From: Planomicrobium sp. CPCC 101079
Lineage (GTDB): Bacteria; Bacillota; Bacilli; Bacillales_A; Planococcaceae
Length of the DNA stretch: 64,000 nucleotides
Assembly: GCF_007859275.1 (NCBI RefSeq)
Contig: NZ_VOHC01000029.1
Coordinates: forward strand, 1-64,000
Direction: 5' to 3'
This document shows, one piece after another, positions 53,219 to 62,034 of the stretch; the first letter of the stretch is position 1, and each line of letters begins with the position of its first letter. The notes under the pieces are model-generated. The model did no database searches. It was not told where the DNA came from and saw only the letters and a list, made by a program, of their open reading frames with translations. The position numbers and the translations under genes are program-made.

Positions 53219-55381
53219 CTATTCGGCAGAGTCTGTCCCAGCTGTACCTCTTGCTGGAAATTCTAATCCAAGTTCTTCCATCTTGGCTTCAGCTTCTTCT
53301 TGGGTGATAGTGCCATCCATTACTTGCTGCATAATTTCCTGCATTTCAGCTTTGGTTTCTTCGTCCATCCCTTCGAACATACCACCCATACCGCCCGTAC
53401 CGCCTTCCGGAGGAGTGCCGCCATTTTCCGGAGGTGTACCGCCGCCTCTGCCAAATCCACCACCGCCGCCCATGCCGCCGGTTCCTGCTTCAGCTACGCC
53501 GTTTTCATCAAGCCACGTAGCAGTTTCTGAAATGGTGAAGTCGACAATTTCTGTACCGCCTTCGTACGTTCCTTCTTCGTAAAGACCATTCGTATCCGTT
53601 CCAGACGATGTTCCTCCTGTAGATAATGTATAAGACGCATCGGCCGCTAAGTCAGGAGAGCTGATGAAAATAGCCTGAAACTCTTTAGCTGGTGCAAAAG
53701 TGGCAACTTCGTTTCCTTCGCTATCTTCAATATGGACAAGCGTTCCCGCTGCCTGCATTTCAGGGAAGGTCATGACAATTGAAGATTGTGCAGATTCCTC
53801 GGCCGCTGCCTGAAGCATGCCGGCACTTCCCGCGGCAATCAATAAACCGCCTTCCATCATTAAGGTTCCATCATAATCCAGTGAACCATTCATGCTTTCT
53901 GTCGGTCCGTCGACTAATACGGTGCCGCCATTAATTTCGATTGAGCCGTTCGAGTCCAGACCATCTCCCGCTGCGTTGACTGAGACGAATCCGCCATTAA
54001 TCGTCAGCTTAGATTCCAGTTCTTCTGATGCTGCCGCATCGGCTTCCGTTTCTTCTGTGGTTTCCGCTTCATCAGTTGTGGAGCTTTCTGCCGCTTCGGT
54101 CTCGCGCGCCATGCCACCTGGCATCATCTCTGAACCACCGCTGACATTAATGCCGTCATCTGTAGCCGTCAACACCAAAGTTCCATCTTCTACTGTAATA
54201 TTGTCCGCTTCCAACGCTTCATTGCTTTTCGCAACTTCAATGTTCCCGCCTGCGATCAAAGCGACATTATTTGCGTGGATGCCATCGTCTCCAGTAGCAA
54301 CCGTCCATTCGCCGCCACTGATGGTCACATCTCCATCACTGTGGATAGCATCGTCAAGTGAATCGATATCAAACGTTCCTCCGCTGACAGTAAGATTTGT
54401 TGCTGCTTTTATGCCTTTTGTACTGTCACTTGCCGTTTCTTCAGTGGTTTCGGCCTCTTCCTGAGGTGATCGCATCATGCCTCCTGAAGTGGCGATTGTT
54501 TCAGGGCTCCCGCCTCCCGCAGCAATCGTATAAGTGCCATTTGTTATATACAAGGAAGCGATGGATTGGATGCCGTCACCTTCTGAATCAATCGAAAATT
54601 CCCCGCCTTCCAAAGCGATGTTCCCTTTTGTTGTGTCTTCGTCATTGGAGGATTTAATGCCGTCCCCGCCTGACTTTATGGCAATTGTGCCGTCTTTTAC
54701 CGCTACAATGTCACGGCCCATCAAGCCATCATCGACAGCATTAATTTGGATATCTCCTCCGGTGATTTTCAGTTCATCCTTGCTCGTGATTCCGTTATTG
54801 TAATTTCCATTGACGACTAAACGGCCGGTTCCGTTAATGGTCAAGTCGGCTTTACTGAAAATCGCCGCATTCGGTTCATCCGTGTCTGAATCTTCATAGA
54901 CATATTGTTCGCCGTCTGAGAGGATGTTCTCGGTTCCTTCTTCAAGTGAAATCACCGTCTTTTCAGCATTCACGACATTGATCGCTGCCGTATCCGAAGA
55001 GCTGATTTCCACACCATCCAGAACCAGCCGCACTGTGTTTTTATCTTCAGAGTCGATGATGATTTGGCCATTATCCAAATTTCCGCTGATCACATAGGTT
55101 CCGCCGGCTTTGATCGTCAAGGTATTATCCTCGAAAATGACGGCTGCTGAAGCGGCAAAATCTGCTTCTGTGCCGTTCAGTGTAATGGTTTCCGGATTTT
55201 CCACCGCACTGTATTCATCGTCTTCCGCATAGTTGACAGTGGAGTCCACTTGCGTCTTTACTTCTGCAGAAACTGCTGCGCTTGCAAGATTGGTGTTTTG
55301 AACTGTTTCATTGCTGCATGCAAACAAAAGACTTGCAGACAATGCGATTGAAGCCATTTTGAACATTCGTTTGTTTTTCAT
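53219..55381 (-). CDS. Beta-helix carbohydrate-binding lipoprotein (Cthe_2159-like)
   Basis: A 720-residue lipoprotein (lipobox LLFAC, Cys22). Residues about 60-560 are built of short turns such as ITGGDIQINAVDDGL, INSGGDGI-like and SGGTFDIDSLDDAIHSDGD. This is the repetitive pattern of the Cthe_2159 family, parallel beta-helices that bind pectic or cellulosic acids. A Gly-rich linker (near 660-690) and a helical hinge module (ITQEEAEAKMEELGLEFP) close the chain. ATG 55381 follows AAAGGAGTGAAG; an earlier frame start is rejected. Such genes often accompany VTC/DUF4956 pairs, as here. Confidence 0.82.
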   Translation of the reverse strand: MKNKRMFKMASIALSASLLFACSNETVQNTNLASAAVSAEVKTQVDSTVNYAEDDEYSAVENPETITLNGTEADFAASAAVIFEDNTLTIKAGGTYVISGNLDNGQIIIDSEDKNTVRLVLDGVEISSSDTAAINVVNAEKTVISLEEGTENILSDGEQYVYEDSDTDEPNAAIFSKADLTINGTGRLVVNGNYNNGITSKDELKITGGDIQINAVDDGLMGRDIVAVKDGTIAIKSGGDGIKSSNDEDTTKGNIALEGGEFSIDSEGDGIQSIASLYITNGTYTIAAGGGSPETIATSGGMMRSPQEEAETTEETASDSTKGIKAATNLTVSGGTFDIDSLDDAIHSDGDVTISGGEWTVATGDDGIHANNVALIAGGNIEVAKSNEALEADNITVEDGTLVLTATDDGINVSGGSEMMPGGMARETEAAESSTTDEAETTEETEADAAASEELESKLTINGGFVSVNAAGDGLDSNGSIEINGGTVLVDGPTESMNGSLDYDGTLMMEGGLLIAAGSAGMLQAAAEESAQSSIVMTFPEMQAAGTLVHIEDSEGNEVATFAPAKEFQAIFISSPDLAADASYTLSTGGTSSGTDTNGLYEEGTYEGGTEIVDFTISETATWLDENGVAEAGTGGMGGGGGFGRGGGTPPENGGTPPEGGTGGMGGMFEGMDEETKAEMQEIMQQVMDGTITQEEAEAKMEELGLEFPARGTAGTDSAE

Positions 55382-55433
55382 TATCTTCACTCCTTTAAGG
55401 TTTGGAAAATTGAGTGTTTCTCTCATTGCCCTC

Positions 55434-55466
55434 ATTGTGAAGCCCTAACCTTAACGAAACCTTAAA
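55434..55466 (-). promoter_or_regulatory. CiaR-like box and -10 before the beta-helix lipoprotein gene
   Basis: On the minus strand TTTAAG-N5-GTTAAG (55466 to 55445, 11-bp period) is followed after five bases by CACAAT (55439-55434). The second half-site has one change and the -10 is weaker than at the other sites. Confidence 0.68.
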
Positions 55467-55479
55467 AGAAAAAAACAAT

Positions 55480-55507
55480 TTGCTTTTATTTTATTTCACC
55501 CTATAAT
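55480..55507 (+). promoter_or_regulatory. SigA promoter of the two-component operon
   Basis: TTGCTT (55480-55485), 16 bases, TATAAT (55502-55507). The CiaR-like box at 55445-55466 lies just upstream, so the regulator could also influence its own operon. Confidence 0.6.
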
Positions 55508-55555
55508 CAAGTCTATTATTGCTATTTCACCAATCGATGCAAAGGAGCCTTGCAA

Positions 55556-56242
55556 ATGAAACTGTTAATCATAGAAGATGATCGGCATCTTTCCAATACT
55601 ATTAAGGAAACAACACAGGAAATGTTCGAGACGCACCAGGCTTTTGATGGGGAGGAAGGCTTGTTCTTGGCGGAGCAAAACATTTTTGACTGCATCATTC
55701 TCGATATTATGATGCCCGGCATGAATGGCTATGAAGTATTAAGTGAATTAAGGGCAGGGGAGAATTCGACTCCCGTGATCATGCTGACGGCAAAAGACGG
55801 CATCAGCGACAAGATCCAAGGATTCAAAGCCGGCGCCGATGATTATTTGGTCAAGCCGTTCCACCGGGAGGAGCTGCTCCTGCGGCTGGAGGCGATTGTC
55901 CGTCGGTCAGGCGGGGAGTTGAAGGAAAGCATGCTGACCTTCAAAGACTTGAAACTGAATATCAAAAACAAGACTGCTTTTATTGGGGAAGAACCCGTCA
56001 AACTGAACGGAAAGCAGTTTGATCTCCTTGAGTACCTGTTGAACAATAAGAATATTATATTAACGAAAGAACAGATTTTCGACCGGATCTGGGGGTTCGA
56101 GTCGGATACTTCGACCACTGTGGTGGAGGTATATGCCAGCAATCTCAGGAAAAGCTTAAAAAAATTCAATTACGACTCCTACATCAAGACCTTCCGGGGG
56201 CTCGGCTACATGCTGTCAGAAAACGGTGGGGCGAATGAATAG
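55556..56242 (+). CDS. OmpR/PhoB-family response regulator, CiaR-like
   Basis: A 228-residue regulator. The receiver domain (1-120) has the acidic pair EDD, the phosphoacceptor Asp50 (ILDIMMPG) and Lys in LVKPF. The C-terminal winged helix (about 130-225) includes LNGKQFDLLEYLL, IFDRIWGFESDTSTTVVEVY and GLGYML. From memory it closely follows streptococcal CiaR in FDGEEGL and in the IFDR-WGF-SDT region. ATG 55556 follows AAAGGAGCC. It overlaps the kinase gene by eight bases. Its likely targets are the TTTAAG-N5-TTTAAG boxes. Confidence 0.93.
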   Translation: MKLLIIEDDRHLSNTIKETTQEMFETHQAFDGEEGLFLAEQNIFDCIILDIMMPGMNGYEVLSELRAGENSTPVIMLTAKDGISDKIQGFKAGADDYLVKPFHREELLLRLEAIVRRSGGELKESMLTFKDLKLNIKNKTAFIGEEPVKLNGKQFDLLEYLLNNKNIILTKEQIFDRIWGFESDTSTTVVEVYASNLRKSLKKFNYDSYIKTFRGLGYMLSENGGANE

Positions 56243-57524
56243 AAAGTCCGTTTTCAGGAAGCAGCAGCTCCGATTTATGGTATTGAATCTTTTGGCGTTC
56301 ACAGTTATTTTCGCGATTTTTGGGTTTATTATCTTCAACCAAGTACAGGGTACCTTATTTTCTAAAACCGACGAGGAAATGTTAAACTTCAAAGAAATGA
56401 TTGCTGAAGATCCTTTGGGGGAAGAGGGGATTCCGCCAAAAGGGGAAGAGCAGCGGGATTCTCCTGATTTCAGAGGGCCCGATCCAAATCCTCGGATTAT
56501 CGTACTCGATTGGAACGAAAATGGGGAAATCGTCAATGAGGCCCAAATCGGAACTTTACTATATGAAAATTACTTTCAGGACTATACAGTAGACACTGAA
56601 AATCTGAATACCTTTACTAATAGTACATTTGATGAAACATACACATTCAGGTATTTGCTTTTCGAGGATGAAAATCCATCCGATGAAGTTGCCTATACGC
56701 AGCTCCTGGTGAATATCGATCCCGAACAAACAATTATAGAAAACTTTGGAAGGCTGCTGATCGTCTGCTCGCTGATTTTCATTATCTTGTCGATTTCGGC
56801 AAGTTACTACCTATCAAAGAAAATGATGAAACCCATCATTCAATCGTGGAACAAACAAGCGGAATTTGTCGAAAATGCTTCTCATGAACTGCGCACGCCA
56901 TTAACCATCATTCAAAATAAATTGGAATTAATGTTGATGGCACCCCAAGAAAAAATCATGAACAAATTTGAAAATATTGCGCTTAGCTTGTCGGAAACAA
57001 GGCGCTTATCGAAATTGACTTCCGACCTCTTGACCTTGGCAAGGGCGGATTCCGCTGAAATGCAGTTATCCAAGCAAACCATACCGGTTGATTCTTTTAT
57101 CGATAAAACGACTGCCCCTTACAAGGAAATTGCAGAGTCCCAAGACAAGTACCTATGGCTCGATCTCAATTCCAATGTAAATATGGAAGCGGATGAAAGC
57201 CGCATTCATCAGCTTTTGGTCATCTTGCTTGATAATGCCTTGAAATACACAGAGGAAAGGGATAGCGTCGGAGTCAAAACTTATTTAGAGGATCAGAAAG
57301 TGGTCATCGAAGTCAGCGATACGGGTGTCGGCATCAAAGAAGAAAATATTCCGCACATCTTTGACCGCTTTTATCGCGAGGACAAGGCACGTTCCCGGGA
57401 AACCGGCGGCATGGGACTTGGCCTGTCAATCGCCCAGTGGATCGTCGCCAGCCATTCCGGAACAATCAGTGCTGTGCCAAACAAGAAACAAGGAACAACT
57501 TTCAAAGTGAAATTGCCCCAGTAA
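56235..57524 (+). CDS. Sensor histidine kinase, CiaH-like
   Basis: A 429-residue membrane kinase. Two transmembrane helices (about 14-35 and 175-197) flank an external domain of about 140 residues. The dimerisation H-box is FVENASHELRTPLTII with His217. ATP-binding boxes are DNALKYTEE (N), VSDTGVGIKEENIPHIFDRF (G1/F) and GGMGLGLSIA (G2). It phosphorylates the regulator encoded just before it. The stimulus is unknown. ATG 56235 follows GGTGGGGCGA. Confidence 0.94.
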   Translation: MNRKSVFRKQQLRFMVLNLLAFTVIFAIFGFIIFNQVQGTLFSKTDEEMLNFKEMIAEDPLGEEGIPPKGEEQRDSPDFRGPDPNPRIIVLDWNENGEIVNEAQIGTLLYENYFQDYTVDTENLNTFTNSTFDETYTFRYLLFEDENPSDEVAYTQLLVNIDPEQTIIENFGRLLIVCSLIFIILSISASYYLSKKMMKPIIQSWNKQAEFVENASHELRTPLTIIQNKLELMLMAPQEKIMNKFENIALSLSETRRLSKLTSDLLTLARADSAEMQLSKQTIPVDSFIDKTTAPYKEIAESQDKYLWLDLNSNVNMEADESRIHQLLVILLDNALKYTEERDSVGVKTYLEDQKVVIEVSDTGVGIKEENIPHIFDRFYREDKARSRETGGMGLGLSIAQWIVASHSGTISAVPNKKQGTTFKVKLPQ

Positions 57525-57553
57525 GAGATCACAATCCTGTGATCTCTTTTTTT
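57524..57553 (+). terminator. Terminator of the two-component operon
   Basis: AGAGATCACA and TGTGATCTCT pair perfectly around ATCC and are followed by a T-run. Confidence 0.85.
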
Positions 57554-57570
57554 ATTATTTTTATAAAACT

Positions 57571-57603
57571 TTTAAGGTTTGTTTAAGGTTAGCGCTCAAT
57601 AAT
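57571..57603 (+). promoter_or_regulatory. CiaR-like box and -10 before the VTC-domain gene
   Basis: TTTAAG-N5-TTTAAG (57571 and 57582, 11-bp period) is followed after five bases by AATAAT (57598-57603) and AG, base for base like the 39043 site. Confidence 0.78.
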
Positions 57604-57668
57604 AGGTTTCAAGAGCTTAACACCACAAGAATACGGTTTGTTGAAGCAGAGCAAAGGAGTGAAGAAAG

Positions 57669-58367
57669 ATGAAGGCATTGTGTTTGAATGGCGTACAAGG
57701 CCGGAGAGAATTGAAGCACGAAATGACAAAAATGGATTGTTACCTGCTGAGGAATAAATTGAAACATTATATGGAGATAGATCCTCATGCAAAAGCAAAC
57801 GGCACGTATTCAATCCGCAGCGTCTATTTCGACAACTTTGACAACAAAGTGATGAACCAGAAAAAAGAGGGATTGTTCGAGCGCGACAAATTCAGGGTCC
57901 GGCTTTACGACAACAACACGGACTTTCTGAACTTGGAGAAAAAAAGCAAGCGCAATAACCTTACGTACAAGCAGAAATGCAGCATTACAGCTGAAGAATA
58001 TGAAAAGATCCGTTTTGGCGACATTGCTTGGATGGAGAATGATGCAAGGCCGCTGATGCAAGACCTCTATTGGCAAATGGCAATGTTCCAGCTGCGGCCC
58101 GTCACTGTCGTCGATTATGAACGGGAGGTGTTCATCTATAAATACGGCAATGTCCGGGTGACGTTCGACAGTTCGATTCGGACGAGCCTCCGAAATAACG
58201 ATGTCCTGAATCCGGATATCCCGATGGTGGACACGGAACCGGATGTTGTCCTGCTGGAAGTGAAATACGATGAATTTTTGCCGAATGTCATCAAGCAATT
58301 GCTGCAAGTCAGCGATTTGCGCGCAGGCGCTTATTCAAAATACCAAATCAGCCGGATGTACGGGTAA
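57669..58367 (+). CDS. VTC-domain protein (polyphosphate polymerase-like)
   Basis: A 232-residue tunnel-fold protein. The basic and acidic tunnel residues are seen in RRELKHEM, YSIRSVYFD, RDKFRVRLY, LEKKSKRNN, YKQKC, RVTFDSSIRT, LLEVKYDEFLP and SKYQISR. The VTC domain of yeast Vtc4 makes polyphosphate from ATP. Bacterial VTC proteins next to DUF4956 and CotH or beta-helix genes have no proven product. ATG 57669 follows AAAGGAGTGAAGAAAG. It forms a two-gene unit with the DUF4956 gene. Confidence 0.9.
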   Translation: MKALCLNGVQGRRELKHEMTKMDCYLLRNKLKHYMEIDPHAKANGTYSIRSVYFDNFDNKVMNQKKEGLFERDKFRVRLYDNNTDFLNLEKKSKRNNLTYKQKCSITAEEYEKIRFGDIAWMENDARPLMQDLYWQMAMFQLRPVTVVDYEREVFIYKYGNVRVTFDSSIRTSLRNNDVLNPDIPMVDTEPDVVLLEVKYDEFLPNVIKQLLQVSDLRAGAYSKYQISRMYG

Positions 58368-58412
58368 CATACCCATTGCCAGGCTATCAAACTATTATTG
58401 GAGGAATTAGTA

Positions 58413-59096
58413 ATGGAAAGTGTAAATTTTAGTGATATTTTCAAATCCAACTTTTTGGAGACAACTGGCAGTTTCTCGCTTGTCGATTCATTGATCGGCT
58501 TGGGGGTAGCGTTTGCCATCGGGTTGTTCATCTATATGATCTACAAGAAAACCTTCTCAGGTGTCATTTATTCGCATAGTTTCAATATTTCTTTAATCGT
58601 CATGTCGATGGCCACTGCGCTAATCATCATAGGGATTTCAACCAATGTGCTGCTATCGCTGGGGATGGTCGGGGCCCTGTCTATTGTCCGGTTCAGAACA
58701 CCGATCAAAGATCCTATGGACCTGGTCTACCTTTTCTGGACAATCGTTTCAGGCATCTTGTGCGGCGCCGGATTTGTTTTACTGGCCATTCTCGGGTCGC
58801 TGTTGATCGGACTGGTGCTGATTGTCTTCATCAACAAGATTAAAATCGAGAATCCTTATTTATTGATTGTTAAATACGAAGATAATGCCATTGAGAAGTC
58901 ATTGGAACACCTTATTTCTTCAAGTGTCCGGAAACATCTGGTCAAATCGAAATCCGTTGCCCAAGGCTTCGATTATGAAGTGACTTATGAAGTGCGCGTC
59001 AAAGATTCGGATATGAATTTCATTTCCCGCATTTCAGAAATGGCCGGAGTTAAATCGGCAGTTATGCTGAGCTATGATGGCAATTTCACAGCTTGA
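58413..59096 (+). CDS. DUF4956 membrane protein
   Basis: A 227-residue protein with about four helices (residues about 28-150), followed by a cytoplasmic domain of about 75 residues. The block LSLGMVGALSIVRFRTPIKDPMDLVYLFW (read in parts) is the DUF4956 hallmark. It is the regular partner of VTC-domain proteins. A membrane channel or scaffold for the VTC product is possible but unproven. ATG 58413 follows TTGGAGGAATTAG. Confidence 0.9.
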   Translation: MESVNFSDIFKSNFLETTGSFSLVDSLIGLGVAFAIGLFIYMIYKKTFSGVIYSHSFNISLIVMSMATALIIIGISTNVLLSLGMVGALSIVRFRTPIKDPMDLVYLFWTIVSGILCGAGFVLLAILGSLLIGLVLIVFINKIKIENPYLLIVKYEDNAIEKSLEHLISSSVRKHLVKSKSVAQGFDYEVTYEVRVKDSDMNFISRISEMAGVKSAVMLSYDGNFTA

Positions 59097-59103
59097 TCAA
59101 AGG

Positions 59104-59143
59104 AGCGTTCATTCACCATTGCCGGTGAGTGAACGCTTTTTTT
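59104..59143 (+). terminator. Terminator of the VTC-DUF4956 operon
   Basis: AGCGTTCAtTCACC and GGTGAgTGAACGCT form a long stem around ATTGCC and are followed by six T. Confidence 0.88.
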
Positions 59144-59244
59144 ATCGCAAATTATCCAACTATATTTTTATAACTTGCAGTTTACGTTTAATGGAAAGGG
59201 ACGATGGAGTAATTTAAACGGAATAAAAGAGAGGAATAACAATT

Positions 59245-59277
59245 TTTAAGCTTCTTTTAAGCTTCGCTCACTATAGT
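59245..59277 (+). promoter_or_regulatory. CiaR-like box and -10 before the DUF3500-HupE operon
   Basis: TTTAAG-N5-TTTAAG (59245 and 59256, 11-bp period, here continuing CTTC instead of GGTT) is followed after five bases by TATAGT (59272-59277). Confidence 0.75.
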
Positions 59278-59410
59278 TACCTTATACCAGGCGAAGAAGT
59301 AAAGTTGCTTCTGGGAATGCAGAAGAAAAAATGGAAAAAGTGTATCAAAGGTCATAACTGGGCACCGTGAACGAAGTGGTTCACAAAACTATACATTGGA
59401 GGAAGAAAAA

Positions 59411-60622
59411 ATGAAGAAGAATATACTACTGGGATTTGTACTGGCAACATCAATTGCAACGGCTTTAACAGGCTGCGGGACTGAAGAAGAGAGCCAAACA
59501 TCAAGTGTAAACGAACAAGCGGAAAGCACAGAAACAGAAAGCGCAGAAAGTGCCACTAAAATGCCCGATGGTCCGCCAAGTGGAGGAGGGGGCATGGGCT
59601 CTGCTACTGTGGATACGGAAAGTATTGTGACAGACGTGGCTGCAACATTGGATGAAGAAGTTTCCGTTTCAGCTGAGGGTGCTTCCGTGGACGAACAAGC
59701 GACTAAACTAGCACAAGCGTTTTTGGCGACATTATCTGACGAGCAAGTAGAAACCATTCAATACGATCTGACTGCTGAAAATGCAGCGGTTTGGTCGAAC
59801 TTCCCGGTAAATATGGTGCAGCGGAATGGAATCCTTCTTGGCAGTCTTTCAGAAGAAAGCCTGAAAGCAGCGAAAGCCTTATTTTACACCGCTTTAGGTG
59901 AAGAAGGGTATGAACAGCTGGTCATGAATTTAGAAGCGGAAGAAGAATTGGGAGAATCGGATAGCGGCTATGATGCTGATTTGTATTATGTGTCCTTATT
60001 AGGAGAAGTGTCAGATTCTTCCACTTGGATTCTTCAGGTAGGCGGCCACCATTATGCCAATAACTTCACATTCAATGCTGAACAAACGGGTGCCACACCT
60101 TTCTTTGTTGGGACAGAACCACAATCATTTGAGACGGCTGATGGGGAAACAGTTGAACCGATGGCTGTGCATAAAAGCGCAATCTACACGATGCTAGATT
60201 CATTGAGTGAGGATCAATTAGCTGAGGCAGAAATTACAGATAAATTTGATGATGTTCTTGTGGGTCCTGGAAATGATGGAAACTTCCCTGCAGAAAGCGA
60301 AGGAACTCTTGTCTCTTCATTAAGTGAAGAGCAGCAGGAATTGGTGAAGGAAGCCATCGAAGCATGGGTTTCAGATGTCAATGAAGAAGACCGGGAAGCG
60401 CTTTTAGAAGCTTATTATGCTGAAGATGCATGGGCGGAGACGTATATCGCTTGGTCCGGTTCTACAAGTTCAGAAGACCAGGGCTCCTATATAAGAATAG
60501 ATGGACCGAGAGTATGGATCGAGTTTGCAGTACAAGGAGGAATCGTTTTTGATGATGTACACTTCCATACAATATGGAGAGATAAACTAGCCGATTATGG
60601 CGGGGAGTTTAGTTCGCAATGA
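59411..60622 (+). CDS. DUF3500 lipoprotein
   Basis: A 403-residue lipoprotein (ALTGC, Cys22). An acidic Ser/Glu-rich linker leads to a DUF3500-like domain. Recognised parts are YDLTAENAAVWSNFPV, LQVGGHHYANNFTF and the late WIEFAVQGG...HFHTIWRD, with several histidines that could bind a metal. The domain has no proven activity. ATG 59411 follows TTGGAGGAAG. The stop overlaps the HupE gene by four bases, so both act together, probably outside the membrane around metal handling. Confidence 0.8.
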   Translation: MKKNILLGFVLATSIATALTGCGTEEESQTSSVNEQAESTETESAESATKMPDGPPSGGGGMGSATVDTESIVTDVAATLDEEVSVSAEGASVDEQATKLAQAFLATLSDEQVETIQYDLTAENAAVWSNFPVNMVQRNGILLGSLSEESLKAAKALFYTALGEEGYEQLVMNLEAEEELGESDSGYDADLYYVSLLGEVSDSSTWILQVGGHHYANNFTFNAEQTGATPFFVGTEPQSFETADGETVEPMAVHKSAIYTMLDSLSEDQLAEAEITDKFDDVLVGPGNDGNFPAESEGTLVSSLSEEQQELVKEAIEAWVSDVNEEDREALLEAYYAEDAWAETYIAWSGSTSSEDQGSYIRIDGPRVWIEFAVQGGIVFDDVHFHTIWRDKLADYGGEFSSQ

Positions 60623-61908
60623 TTAAACAAATCACAGTTATAGCCATGAGCTTATTGATGGCGGTGCTGCTCATAGCACCTTCATCAACATCTGCTCATT
60701 CCATGCCTTCTTCACTTGTATATTTGGATTTCTTGGAAGATGAAGTGGGAGCAGAGCTGATTATCCCGCTGGATCGATTGGAAATCGCAATGGAAAAGAA
60801 TTTGTACGAGGATCCCGAGCAAGCCATCGAGACCTATCATGATGAGCTTGTCACTTATATCACAAGCCATATCAGCGCCGAAACGCCTGAAGCAGAACAA
60901 TGGACTGTGACGGTTGATGAAATGTCCCTTTTGTATCCGGATACAGAAACGGATCCGATTGACTTGTCTGCTCAGCTTACGCTTACACCTCCGGCAGGAG
61001 CAGCTGTCGATTCCTTTGCTTTGAACTATGATGCAGTAGTCAGGGAGCTTGTCACGCATACCATAACGGTTGCTGTCAGAAGTGACTGGAACAATGCCAT
61101 TTACACAAGCAGCCCTGAAATTATTGCGACTGTTATTGAAGGCAATACGACAGTGCAAGTCGATCAGTCAGCGGGCAATACGTGGACAGGTTTTATCAGC
61201 ATTGTTCAATCAGGCATGGCCCATATTGCAGAAGGTGTGGATCATTTGCTCTTCCTTCTTGCATTACTTTTGCCTGCGCCACTAGCAGTGAAAGGAAAAA
61301 GATGGGAGCGGTCGGCTGGCATTAAATCCAGCATAAAGCAGCTTTTGAAAATTACGCTGGCGTTTACTATTGGCCACTCCATCACCTTGATCATCGGAGC
61401 CACTGGCTGGTTGGCTGTTCCAAGCCAGCCGATTGAAGTTCTCATAGCTGTCTCTATTTTAGTCTCGGCAATTCATGCAATCCGTCCGATTTTTGCAGGC
61501 CGTGAAGTATTTGTGGCTGGAGGTTTCGGTTTGGTGCACGGATTGGCATTCGCGACCTTAGTGACTGAGTTAGGCGTGACACCGATGCGAATCATATGGA
61601 GTGTATTAGGCTTTAATATCGGGATTGAACTGATGCAGATAATCGTGATTTTACTGATCATGCCATGGTTGCTTGTACTGAGCGGTACAAAGAGTTATGC
61701 GCCAGTGAGAATAGCCGGGGCGTTATTCGCGATCGCTGCCTCTATCGGCTGGATTCTTGACCGCGCCTTCGCTGTAAGCACCCCCGTAGATGCCATTGTT
61801 AACGCACTTGCGCAAAACGTAGGGTGGGTTGTTGGAGTACTTGCAGTACTTGCTATTGTAAGTTCAGCTTTAAAGAGATTGAGAAAGAAGCAATATTCAT
61901 TTAGCTGA
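60619..61908 (+). CDS. HupE/UreJ-family membrane protein
   Basis: A 429-residue protein. The signal peptide is cut before HSMPSS, giving an N-terminal histidine. An external domain of about 170 residues is followed by six to seven helices with the HupE motifs HIAEGVDHLLFLLALLL, FTIGHSITLI, SAIHAIRP, GLVHGLAFA and GFNIGIELMQ. HupE/UreJ proteins carry nickel or cobalt. No urease or hydrogenase gene is near, so its role with DUF3500 is open. It is translationally coupled to the DUF3500 gene. Confidence 0.86.
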   Translation: MIKQITVIAMSLLMAVLLIAPSSTSAHSMPSSLVYLDFLEDEVGAELIIPLDRLEIAMEKNLYEDPEQAIETYHDELVTYITSHISAETPEAEQWTVTVDEMSLLYPDTETDPIDLSAQLTLTPPAGAAVDSFALNYDAVVRELVTHTITVAVRSDWNNAIYTSSPEIIATVIEGNTTVQVDQSAGNTWTGFISIVQSGMAHIAEGVDHLLFLLALLLPAPLAVKGKRWERSAGIKSSIKQLLKITLAFTIGHSITLIIGATGWLAVPSQPIEVLIAVSILVSAIHAIRPIFAGREVFVAGGFGLVHGLAFATLVTELGVTPMRIIWSVLGFNIGIELMQIIVILLIMPWLLVLSGTKSYAPVRIAGALFAIAASIGWILDRAFAVSTPVDAIVNALAQNVGWVVGVLAVLAIVSSALKRLRKKQYSFS

Positions 61909-62034
61909 AGGCAATGATTAGGTGTGATTTGGCAAACAGCCGCTATTGAGAAGCTAGAAGCGAATGAAAAAGTGATAGAATCGAAATTGTTTTTCGACTT
62001 TGAAAGCTGTTTCTAGCATTAAGGAGGTCAAAAA

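Noticed and set aside
53892..54464. 190-codon plus-strand frame opposite the beta-helix lipoprotein
   Set aside because: Low-complexity Ser/Val/Pro product mirrored from Asp/Gly repeats of the real gene.
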